A stretch of 64,000 nt of DNA. Origin: Verrucomicrobiota bacterium (GTDB taxonomy: Bacteria; Verrucomicrobiota; Verrucomicrobiia; Opitutales; Seribacteraceae). Shown one piece after another: positions 57,286-64,000 of the stretch (position 1 is the first letter of the stretch; the number at the start of each line of letters is the position of its first letter). The notes under the pieces are model-generated. The model worked only from the letters and a program-made list of their open reading frames with translations, was not told where the DNA came from and searched no databases. Location of the stretch: positions 49,894 to 113,893 of the forward strand of contig JAOLZO010000003.1 in assembly GCA_028343845.1 (NCBI GenBank), given 5' to 3'. Position numbers and translations under genes: made by a program.

Positions 57286-57963
57286 GTGGAGATAACTGGT
57301 AAGAAGTTTCTATTCTTGGTTCTTTTCGTCCTCTCCCTGTTTGCCCTCCTTTTTTTCATCTACGAAGCCTTTTTGGCCGTTGCGGGTGAGAAGGGAGAAC
57401 AAATGCTTGCCGATTGGTGGCATGCCTTTAAGTCCTTTGTCCTGCAAAACGGGTTTTGGCTTTTTCTGGCCATTGCCATCTTGCCAGGGTTGATTCTTCC
57501 GGTTGCCCCTTTCTTGACACTGGCTGGCATTTGGGGAGACGAACACGGGCCTTGGTTGTCTTGCTTATATTGCTCCTTCGCCTTGACCTTCAATCTGGTT
57601 TGGACCTATTGGTTCGCCCGCAAACCCGGGCGATCACTGATTGAGAAAATCCTTTCGAAGACCAAGTATCAATTGCCGGAAAAGCCTTCGGGAAACGTTG
57701 TTCAGTGGGCTCTCGTCCTCAGGCTCACCCCGGGGGTGCCTTTCATTTTCACAAATTACGGTCTCGGTCTGCTCAGGATGCCCTTCTCGACCTACCTGTT
57801 GGTTTCCATCCCGGTTCTTGCCTTCACGGGCTGCGGTTACGTACTGGCTTTTGCAGGCATATTCGGAGGGAATTGGGCTTACCTATGGGGAGGCACTTCG
57901 ATGGTGGTGGTTATGTTCTTGCTTGGCAGGCTCTTTCTCAAAAGAAAAAAGAATGCAAACTGA
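57286..57963 (+). CDS. VTT-domain (DedA/TMEM64-like) membrane protein
   Basis: 225 residues from GTG 57286. Hydrophobic helices KFLFLVLFVLSLFALLFFIY, LFLAIAILPGLILPVAPFLT and LAGIWG; the VTT/SNARE-associated core has the re-entrant glycine-proline loops, LRLTPGVPFIFTNYGLGLL and PFSTYLLVSIPVLAFTGCGY. Members include undecaprenyl-phosphate flippases and related lipid transporters; the substrate here is unknown. Its 3' end overlaps the xseA start by 11 bp. Confidence 0.75.
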   Translation: MEITGKKFLFLVLFVLSLFALLFFIYEAFLAVAGEKGEQMLADWWHAFKSFVLQNGFWLFLAIAILPGLILPVAPFLTLAGIWGDEHGPWLSCLYCSFALTFNLVWTYWFARKPGRSLIEKILSKTKYQLPEKPSGNVVQWALVLRLTPGVPFIFTNYGLGLLRMPFSTYLLVSIPVLAFTGCGYVLAFAGIFGGNWAYLWGGTSMVVVMFLLGRLFLKRKKNAN

Positions 57964-59170
57964 CTTGTTCGAACAGCACGAGGATCGTTCCGAGATTTGG
58001 AAGGTATCGGACTTGACCAGGGAAATCAAAAAGATCGTGGAATCCGGATTCCCCACACTGTGGGTAAGCGGGGAGATTTCCAACTTGCGGGCCCATCCGA
58101 GCGGACACCGTTATTTCGTGCTCAAGGATAGCCAGTCCCAACTCAAGGCCGTTCTTTTCCGCGGAGATGCGGGCACGCTCGGATTCGATCCGCAGGAAGG
58201 GGAAGAGTGTCTGGCCTACGGGGAACTGACCATTTACGAACCACGCGGGGAATATCAGTTGCGCGTAAGGCACATGATGCAGGACGGAATGGGTAACATG
58301 CGCCTGCAATTCGAGCGCCTGAGGGAACGCTTGCTGAAGGAAGGCCTCTTTGAGGATGCCCGCAAGAAGGCATTGCCTTCTTTGCCACAACGGGTGGCAA
58401 TCATAACCTCCGCGAGCGGAGCCGCGCTTCAGGACTTCATAAGCATCCTGAAGCGCAGGGATTGGTATGGGTCCGTTTTCATTTTCCATTCCCCGGTACA
58501 GGGAAAGGATGCTCCTGCCAACTTGATCAAGGCGCTAGAGCGGGCAAGGTCTTTTCCTGGCATCGATCTGGTCGTGCTGGCGAGAGGGGGCGGATCGATC
58601 GAGGACCTGTGGGCTTTTAACGACGAACAGCTCGTCCGCAACGTTGCGGAGTGTCCCATACCCACCATTTCCGCAATCGGGCACCAGACGGACTTCGTTC
58701 TCACGGATTTCAGTGCCGATTTTCGGGCCGAAACCCCTTCGGCCGCAGCCGAATGGATCAGTTCCGAACATATCAGGCTGGGAAAAACGCTAGATGAGCT
58801 AGCCCTGAGACTCAAAGGAATTCCCGAAGCCGCTCTCTCACGGATTTCCGAACGGATGGAATTGAATGAGGCTAAGCTGAGGAATTGCTCGCCCATCTCA
58901 CGGATCGAGAGACAGCATCAATACATGGATGATCTTCAAGTACGGATGACCCGGACGATGGAGAGCTTTTTCGAGAGAAATTCGTATGTTATGGAATCGC
59001 TCGGACAAAGGCTTGAGGGAAGCAGTTTGCATTCGACCTTGCACAAGGGCTTTGCCTACCTGAAGGCGGAAAATGGCAAGATCATTGAGCAGGCAAAGGA
59101 TTTAAAGACCGGTTCTCTCGTTTCGGTTACCCTGAAGGACGGAAGTAAAGACGTGAAAGTCGAAGGCTGA
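57953..59170 (+). CDS. xseA: exodeoxyribonuclease VII large subunit
   Basis: 405 residues from ATG 57953 (MQTDLFEQHEDRSEIWKVSD), since the upstream frame is out of the family. N-terminal OB fold (FPTLWVSGEISNLRAHPSGH, YFVLKDSQSQLKAVLFRGDA), then RVAIITSASGAALQDFISIL, VLARGGGSIEDLWAFNDEQL and AIGHQTDFVLTDFSADFRAE of the catalytic domain. The C-terminal coiled-coil region is shortened. No xseB small-subunit gene is adjacent. Converges with an acetyltransferase gene with 7 bp between stops. Confidence 0.92.
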   Translation: MQTDLFEQHEDRSEIWKVSDLTREIKKIVESGFPTLWVSGEISNLRAHPSGHRYFVLKDSQSQLKAVLFRGDAGTLGFDPQEGEECLAYGELTIYEPRGEYQLRVRHMMQDGMGNMRLQFERLRERLLKEGLFEDARKKALPSLPQRVAIITSASGAALQDFISILKRRDWYGSVFIFHSPVQGKDAPANLIKALERARSFPGIDLVVLARGGGSIEDLWAFNDEQLVRNVAECPIPTISAIGHQTDFVLTDFSADFRAETPSAAAEWISSEHIRLGKTLDELALRLKGIPEAALSRISERMELNEAKLRNCSPISRIERQHQYMDDLQVRMTRTMESFFERNSYVMESLGQRLEGSSLHSTLHKGFAYLKAENGKIIEQAKDLKTGSLVSVTLKDGSKDVKVEG

Positions 59171-59177
59171 GAACTTT

Positions 59178-60008
59178 CTAGTCCAAGGCTTGCTCGCAAA
59201 AGGGAACGACTTTTTCAAAACCAAGCCGTTCATACAGGTTTTTCGGGCCGAAGAAGTCACTAAACAGGATGCATTTTGAAACCTCCCTCCTGCGTGCTTC
59301 GCCTATCAAGCCCGAAATCAATTCGCTCCCATACCCCATTCCCCTGAGCTCCTTGGGCACGAAAACCTCATTGATCACAAGGCTATTGGGCGTCGAGCGG
59401 CCAAAGCCTCCCATGGCGCAGGCTCCGACTCCTTCCTTGCGCATAAGGAAAAGGTTGCCCCGCTTCATCATCTCCCGCGATATCGTTAGGAGAGCATTCG
59501 CATTGACGGGAGGATTCGATTCATTCGCAAAAAGGGTCGTCCAGGTTTGAATCCTGGGCCAACTTTCCGGCTTCACCACCTCCAGGGTAGGTTCGGGGAA
59601 AGCTTTGAATATCTGATCACAAGGTACCGAGTAGATCATGAAATCTTTTCTTTCAGCAGGAAGATTCCCGGTTTTTCCAAGCCATTCGCGGATAAAAAAC
59701 CCGACCGACTCTTGCGAACCGGTCACGCCTTTGATTTTCCACTTTTTGGCCTTTCCATACTTGGCCAGACGAATGATGGCTTCTCCGGCTCCTTCCGAAA
59801 TCAGAAGGTAACCGGAGGGAGTGATCAAACTGCTTATCGAAAGTTTTCCGTGCAAAAAAACATTACCCGCCCAAGTGGGATTTCCCCTCGTCCGGCTGAC
59901 TTTCGCTAGTTCCCAAAAGAGGTTGTTCTTGAATTCATCTTCAAACAGGAATGGCTCCGCCTTGCTAAAATAGGATGCGAGATTCCCATATATTTGCACT
60001 TTTCCCAT
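59178..60008 (-). CDS. GNAT-family N-acetyltransferase
   Basis: 276 residues from ATG 60008 ([20 protein letters not shown]); M at 60023 is an alternative. The C-terminal GNAT core includes [20 protein letters not shown] with the R-G-x-G-x-G/A acetyl-CoA loop, then [10 protein letters not shown]. The N-terminal half ([25 protein letters not shown]) resembles the GNAT-domain duplicated or N-terminal regulatory half of proteins annotated as GNAT but not characterised. Substrate unknown. Divergent from purM with a short overlapping promoter region. Confidence 0.75.
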   Translation of the reverse strand: MGKVQIYGNLASYFSKAEPFLFEDEFKNNLFWELAKVSRTRGNPTWAGNVFLHGKLSISSLITPSGYLLISEGAGEAIIRLAKYGKAKKWKIKGVTGSQESVGFFIREWLGKTGNLPAERKDFMIYSVPCDQIFKAFPEPTLEVVKPESWPRIQTWTTLFANESNPPVNANALLTISREMMKRGNLFLMRKEGVGACAMGGFGRSTPNSLVINEVFVPKELRGMGYGSELISGLIGEARRREVSKCILFSDFFGPKNLYERLGFEKVVPFCEQALD

Positions 60009-60082
60009 TGATTTCGTCGACATTTGGCTTGGAACAAAGAAAGTGCTTCCGTATGAACGGACAATCAAGCAAGATATTTCCA

Positions 60083-61276
60083 ATGGCAACTAACCTCATA
60101 CAAAGCCGATATAACCAGCGTGGCGTTTCATCCGACAAGAGCGAAGTCCATAAGGTCGTGGACAAGATGGACCGGGGATTGTTCCCCGGGGCCTTTTGCA
60201 AGGTCACTGAGGACCTACTGACCAACGATGCGGGGCTATGCAACGTAATCCATTCGGACGGGGCCGGCACGAAATCCATTCTAGGCTACCTGTGGTATAG
60301 GGAAACCGGAGACCCCAATGTCTTTCGTGGCATCGCTCAGGATAGCATAGTCATGAACCTGGACGACCTGGCATGCGTGGGCATCTGGGACCAGGTCGTG
60401 CTTTCCAGTACGGTCAACCGAAATGCCAGGAACTTCCCCGGGGAAGCCTTGGCCGCTTTGATCGAGGGGACCGAGGCCTTCCTCCAGACTTTGGCCGAGA
60501 ACGGCATCAAGATAAAAAGCGGGGGAGGGGAAACCGCCGACGTCGGCGATCTGACGGGGACCGTGGCGGTCGACTCCTGCGCCGTAGCGGTCTGTCCAAG
60601 GGAAAAGATCGTCGACAACGCCCGCATACGCCCGGGGCTAAGTATCGTCGGGCTTTCCTCCTGCGGTCAATCGACCTATGAAACCTTTGAAAACAGTGGC
60701 ATAGGAAGCAACGGGCTGACAAGCGCCAGGCACGAGCTCCTTTCGTCCCATTACCGGGATCAATACCCAGAGACCTTCGATCCTCAAACCGACCGTCAGT
60801 ACGTTTACTGCGGACCCCACCGCATGGCGGATCCCTTGCCGGAGTCGACTCTTTCGGTCGGGGAAGCGTTGCTCAGTCCGACCCGGACCTACCTGCCCGT
60901 GCTCAAGCGGATCGTTGAAGAACTCAACCAAAACGTTCTTGGCCTCGTGCACTGTTCGGGCGGAGGGCAGACCAAATGCCTGCGCTTTGGCACACAGGTC
61001 CATCACGTGAAGGACAATCTTTTTCCCGTCCCAGCTCTTTTCAAGGAAATCCAGAGCGCCTCCGGAACGACCGATGAGGAAATGCACCAAGTTTACAATA
61101 TGGGCCACCGGCTTGAAGTTTTCTGCTTGCCCGAAGCCGCTTCCAGGGTAATCGAACTGTCCCGGGAATTCAACATTGATGCCCAAGTGGTCGGGAGAAC
61201 CGAAGAGACCCAAAAGGCCGACGGGAGCAATCATCTCACCATCCGGCGGGACGACCTGACCCTTCAGTACGGATAA
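60083..61276 (+). CDS. purM: phosphoribosylformylglycinamidine cyclo-ligase, long divergent form
   Basis: 397 residues from ATG 60083 ([20 protein letters not shown]); ATG 60053 is an alternative. [44 protein letters not shown] and [15 protein letters not shown] fit the AIR synthase family in the longer form typical of Bacteroidetes. It converts FGAM to AIR, the substrate of the PurE found 7 kb upstream. Followed 4 bp later by a purine nucleoside phosphorylase gene. Confidence 0.85.
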   Translation: MATNLIQSRYNQRGVSSDKSEVHKVVDKMDRGLFPGAFCKVTEDLLTNDAGLCNVIHSDGAGTKSILGYLWYRETGDPNVFRGIAQDSIVMNLDDLACVGIWDQVVLSSTVNRNARNFPGEALAALIEGTEAFLQTLAENGIKIKSGGGETADVGDLTGTVAVDSCAVAVCPREKIVDNARIRPGLSIVGLSSCGQSTYETFENSGIGSNGLTSARHELLSSHYRDQYPETFDPQTDRQYVYCGPHRMADPLPESTLSVGEALLSPTRTYLPVLKRIVEELNQNVLGLVHCSGGGQTKCLRFGTQVHHVKDNLFPVPALFKEIQSASGTTDEEMHQVYNMGHRLEVFCLPEAASRVIELSREFNIDAQVVGRTEETQKADGSNHLTIRRDDLTLQYG

Positions 61277-61280
61277 GGGG

Positions 61281-62120
61281 ATGCAAGAGCTTTCTCAAAC
61301 GGATCAATTGCTAGGGGAAGCCTTGACATACCTGCGAGATAGTTGGGGGGAAATCATTCCCGACTCTTGCATGATCTGCGGGTCGGGGTGGGGGCCGTTG
61401 GCCGATGACTTGCCGGACACCCAAAGTTTGCCTTATGACCAAATCCCCGGATTGAGCGCCACCACCGTTGCCGGCCACAACGGCCAATTGCATCTATGCA
61501 GGATTGGGGACGGACACACCTTGATTTTCCAGGGTCGCAGACACTTCTACGAGGGTGATGGTTGGGGTCCAATCCGCTTTCCGATCTTGCTGGCTCACAA
61601 GCTGGGAATCAAAAACTTGCTTCTTACCAATGCAGCCGGAGGCATCCGTTCGTCCTTTGAGGTTGGGGACATGATGGTTCTTTCCGACCACTTGAATTTC
61701 ATGGGAAGCAACCCGTTGATCGGTCCTCCTGCAAATCAAGAAATGCCACGATTCCCCGATCAAACCGAGGTCTACGAGCCTGCCCTGCGCAACCTGCTTG
61801 TCCAGTCGGGACAAGAGAATGATGCCCGTATTCACGAGGGCGTATACGTCGCCCTTTCCGGGCCGGCATTCGAAACCCCTGCGGAAATCAGAGCGTTTGG
61901 GAGCTTGGGAGCGGATGCCGTTGGCATGTCCACCGTCCCGGAAGCAACCTTGGGCCACGCTTTGGGATTACGGGTTTGCGGGCTTTCTTGCATCAGTAAC
62001 AAAGCAGCGGGCATTTCCACTGAAAAGTTAAAACACGAAGACGTTGAGGAGGCGGCCAAGATCGCATTGCCCAAAATGAAAGCCACCGTGCTTTCGTTCC
62101 TGAATAAGCTCGCGGGTTGA
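61281..62120 (+). CDS. punA: purine nucleoside phosphorylase (trimeric, class I)
   Basis: 279 residues. Salvage enzyme cleaving (deoxy)inosine or guanosine with phosphate. MICGSGWGPLADDL, VAGHNGQLHLCRI, GRRHFYEG, LLLTNAAGGIRSSFEVGDMM, YVALSGPAFETPAEIRA, GADAVGMSTVPEATLGHALG and LSCISNKAAG are all typical of trimeric PNP. A purine-rich AAGGGG right before ATG 61281 serves as the ribosome site. In the same short transcript as purM. Confidence 0.93.
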   Translation: MQELSQTDQLLGEALTYLRDSWGEIIPDSCMICGSGWGPLADDLPDTQSLPYDQIPGLSATTVAGHNGQLHLCRIGDGHTLIFQGRRHFYEGDGWGPIRFPILLAHKLGIKNLLLTNAAGGIRSSFEVGDMMVLSDHLNFMGSNPLIGPPANQEMPRFPDQTEVYEPALRNLLVQSGQENDARIHEGVYVALSGPAFETPAEIRAFGSLGADAVGMSTVPEATLGHALGLRVCGLSCISNKAAGISTEKLKHEDVEEAAKIALPKMKATVLSFLNKLAG

Positions 62121-62177
62121 ACCCATCCGCACCGATACCATTCGACTTTATCGGCAATTTGCCTCAAAAGGGAGGGG

Positions 62178-62591
62178 ATGAATCATCACGAGCTAGAGGA
62201 AGGCAAAACCCTTCAAATCGATTTCAAGAAACTGGCGAAAGTGTCCGGTTGCGCAGAAGACTTGATTCCTGCCGTCGCGCAGGACCACGATACCGGAGAA
62301 GTCCTGATCGTCGGATATGCCAATGAACTTGCCTTGCAGACGGCCTTGAGAGAAAACATGGCGACCTTTTGGAGCACCAGTAGAAACGAGCTTTGGATCA
62401 AGGGAAAAACCTCGGGTGATTATCTTGAAATCGTTGAGGTTCGAGTGAACTGCGAGCAAAACTCCGTTCTTTACCGAGTACGCCCGAAAGGGCAGGGCGC
62501 CTGCCATACGAAGGGCAAGGATGGGCTTGCCAGGTCAGGATGCTATTACCGCATAATCGAAGAAGGGGACAAACTCCGGTTTAGGGAATAA
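62178..62591 (+). CDS. hisI: phosphoribosyl-AMP cyclohydrolase
   Basis: 137 residues with strong ribosome site GGGAGGGG just before ATG 62178. Third-step histidine enzyme with zinc: VGYANELALQTALRENMATF, ELWIKGKTSGDYLEIVEVRV, NCEQNSVLYRVRPKGQGACH and the late cysteine in ARSGCYYR. No HisE domain. Codes alone here, 57 bp after punA. Confidence 0.9.
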   Translation: MNHHELEEGKTLQIDFKKLAKVSGCAEDLIPAVAQDHDTGEVLIVGYANELALQTALRENMATFWSTSRNELWIKGKTSGDYLEIVEVRVNCEQNSVLYRVRPKGQGACHTKGKDGLARSGCYYRIIEEGDKLRFRE

Positions 62592-62597
62592 CTGCTC

Positions 62598-62613
62598 GCC
62601 GGACATGTCCGGC
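62598..62613. terminator. 16-base palindrome between convergent hisI and SMP-30 gene
   Basis: GCCGGACATGTCCGGC is a perfect inverted repeat (6 bp stem, CATG loop) placed 7 bases after the hisI stop and 8 bases from the converging stop. A bidirectional terminator hairpin is the simplest reading, although a T-run is missing. Confidence 0.4.
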
Positions 62614-62621
62614 CATCCGAA

Positions 62622-63695
62622 TCAGCAGTGATGCGCTCCCTGAGTTTCCACGTACAGGGAATAAACGGATTGGCTTGCGGTCATGAACAAGCGGTTGCGC
62701 TTGACCCCGCCAAAGCAGAGATTGGAACAAATCTCGGGCAGGAGGATCTGGCCGATGCGCTTACCTTCCTTTGGCTCGAAAACATGTACTCCGTCAAAGC
62801 CATGACCAGCCCAGCCGGCGCTTGACCAGAGGTTGCCATCTTTGTCACAACGGATTCCATCCGCTCCTCCCTCAAGAACTTTGCCTTCCGACTCTAGTTT
62901 CATGGAGGCAAAGGTCTTCCCTCCCGCGAGTGTGTTTTTCGGAGTTACGTTCCATACCTTGATTTCCCGTGGCGCATCGGTGTAATGAGAAGCCCCGGTG
63001 TCAGCAACGTAAAGCTTGGAATAATCAGGACTAAAACAAAGTCCGTTTGGCTTGAAGATCTCATCGGTGACCTGACTGACTTTTCCCGACTTCGGGTCGA
63101 TTCTATAAACCGCCTCCTTCTGAATGGGCATCACACTACCTGTATCCGCACGGTTGCCCTCATAATTCATCAGGCTCCCATAACCCGGATCGGTAAACCA
63201 AATTCCCCCGTCAGGATGAACCACGACGTCATTCGGAGCATTGAACTCCTTGCCCCCGAAACGATCGGCCAAAACCGTTACCTTCCCATCGTGTTCGTAC
63301 CGGACGACTCTCCTGTTCCCGTGTTCGCAGGAGAGTTGCCTGCCTTGAAAATCAAAGGTGTTTCCGTTACTGTTTCCACTTGGTTTTCGAAAATCGTTAA
63401 CCCGGCCATCATCTTGAATCCACCTCAATTGACGGTCATTGGGAATGTCGCTCCAAATCAAATACTTTCCTACCCCATTCCATGCCGGTCCCTCCGCCCA
63501 AAGCATGTCCGGACTTGTGTATACTCTTCGAATGGATGCATTGCCCAGACGGTACTTCCCAAAGCGCGGATCCAGCGTCAAAACGTCGGGATCGGGATAC
63601 CGTGTGGGGGTAAGTCCCGTCCAGTCACGGGCATAAGCATAACCTGCCGATAGTCCTAAGGCTGAAGTGATAAAGTTCTTCCTGTTCATTGTCAT
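62622..63695 (-). CDS. SMP-30/gluconolactonase-like protein
   Basis: 357 residues. Six-bladed propeller of the SMP-30/GNL family: AEGPAWNGVGKYLIWSDIPN with the metal-ligand Glu, NTFDFQGRQLSCEHGNRRVV, NAPNDVVVHPDGGIWFTDPG with the metal-ligand Asn and FKPNGLCFSPDYSKLYVADT with the metal-ligand Asn/Asp. The N-terminus (MTMNRKNFITSALGLSAGYA) looks like an export signal. Hydrolyses a sugar lactone. It follows a DapA-family gene by 44 bp on the same strand, which suggests a sugar-acid pathway. Confidence 0.88.
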   Translation of the reverse strand: MTMNRKNFITSALGLSAGYAYARDWTGLTPTRYPDPDVLTLDPRFGKYRLGNASIRRVYTSPDMLWAEGPAWNGVGKYLIWSDIPNDRQLRWIQDDGRVNDFRKPSGNSNGNTFDFQGRQLSCEHGNRRVVRYEHDGKVTVLADRFGGKEFNAPNDVVVHPDGGIWFTDPGYGSLMNYEGNRADTGSVMPIQKEAVYRIDPKSGKVSQVTDEIFKPNGLCFSPDYSKLYVADTGASHYTDAPREIKVWNVTPKNTLAGGKTFASMKLESEGKVLEGGADGIRCDKDGNLWSSAGWAGHGFDGVHVFEPKEGKRIGQILLPEICSNLCFGGVKRNRLFMTASQSVYSLYVETQGAHHC

Positions 63696-63739
63696 AGATT
63701 TTGCTCGAATTGGGTTTGGGGAAACAGACTACGATTTTG

Positions 63740-64000
63740 TTATGAGAGAAAATCCCCCCAACTGGAAAGGATTTCTCTCAATTCCTCACGTTCCTGCTCG
63801 TTCACGTCAACCAAGGGAGGCCTGGACGGACCACCCGCAAACCCCCGAAGCTCGAGTAACGCCTTCATGGCCGAGACTTCATATCCTTTTCGCCTCGCAC
63901 GGAGGTTATAAAGGGGAAGGACGAACCGGTCGGTCAGTTCGGCCAACTCGGCATCCTCTCTTGCCATCGCAGCCTCGTGAAGAGCGATCGAAAGTTTCGG
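63740..64000 (-). CDS. DapA-family (DHDPS/KDG aldolase-type) protein, C-terminal end only
   Basis: Reading frame open to the window edge (PKLSIALHEAAMAREDAELA ...); the 5' end lies beyond 64000. The visible 86 residues (DRFVLPLYNLRARRKGYEVS, MKALLELRGFAGGPSRPPLV, REELREILSSWG) match the C-terminal helical region of dihydrodipicolinate synthase/N-acetylneuraminate lyase family proteins (LRAYR.GIEVSAVKAALELLG.PGGPVRPPL). The catalytic lysine lies outside the window. With the SMP-30 gene it may degrade a sugar acid. Confidence 0.72.
   Translation of the reverse strand, partial: PKLSIALHEAAMAREDAELAELTDRFVLPLYNLRARRKGYEVSAMKALLELRGFAGGPSRPPLVDVNEQEREELREILSSWGDFLS

Overview
The window is 64 kb of gene-dense chromosomal DNA from a Gram-negative bacterium that I infer to be a Verrucomicrobiota member, probably of the Opitutae/Puniceicoccales type. 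The inference rests on outer-membrane and periplasmic export genes, Tat-exported DUF1501 proteins beside a PSCyt1/DUF1549/DUF1553 cytochrome-like protein (a pairing typical of Planctomycetes and Verrucomicrobia), a secreted CE15-like esterase, an AcnB aconitase and a complete F-type ATP synthase operon. It is an inference from gene content, not from rRNA. No phage, insertion sequence or CRISPR array is visible.

Layout. 1-4.4 kb: TPR proteins, phosphatidylserine synthase and small proteins. 3.9-12.6 kb: an exopolysaccharide locus with a WcaF-like acetyltransferase, a minus-strand operon (outer-membrane barrel, Wza-like export protein, Wzc-like co-polymerase/tyrosine kinase) behind a near-consensus promoter, and on the other strand a Wzy/ligase-like membrane protein and a large exported protein with repeated small-residue helices. 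12.8-18 kb: gnd, then a minus-strand housekeeping group (miaB, a membrane protein, gmk) and an HAD phosphatase/ogt pair. 18-29.7 kb: recA, mnmE, mnmG, trmB and atpBEFHAGDC, all on the plus strand. Two exact parS-like palindromes lie inside mnmG, so this block is probably close to the replication origin. 29.7-37.7 kb: acnB, a CAU-anticodon tRNA that looks like tRNA-Ile2, an exported CPSC metal-binding protein paired with an outer-membrane barrel, and a 1162-residue protein that I think may be a pyrophosphate-type PEP carboxykinase. 37.7-50.2 kb: an accessory block of exported proteins (two DUF1501, PhoD-like, CE15-like, PSCyt1/DUF1549/DUF1553, Gfo/Idh/MocA, sialidase-like) together with a small integrase-N-terminus-like protein and a quinone reductase. 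50.3-62.6 kb: housekeeping genes: lpdA, purC, a class II purE, the tightly overlapped tyrA-aroA-cmk-plsC operon, two tiny membrane proteins (one with a prepilin signature), a VTT membrane protein, xseA, an acetyltransferase, purM, a purine nucleoside phosphorylase and hisI. 62.6-64 kb: an SMP-30/gluconolactonase-like protein and the C-terminal end of a DapA-family protein.

Functionally, the window joins origin-proximal core genes (RecA, tRNA wobble modification, ATP synthase) with purine, aromatic and lipid biosynthesis, a surface polysaccharide factory and an exported degradation set for polymers or sugars. The most interesting signals are the parS pair embedded in a short insertion of MnmG, the minimal prepilin-like protein, the repeat-built secreted protein of the polysaccharide locus, the candidate PPi-PEPCK, the class II PurE, a perfect palindrome between ogt and recA, and an over-represented AT-rich 11-mer confined to 40-55 kb.

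No intergenic stretch over 300 bases exists if the starts proposed here are used. The longest, 41931-42188, holds only two short hairpins.
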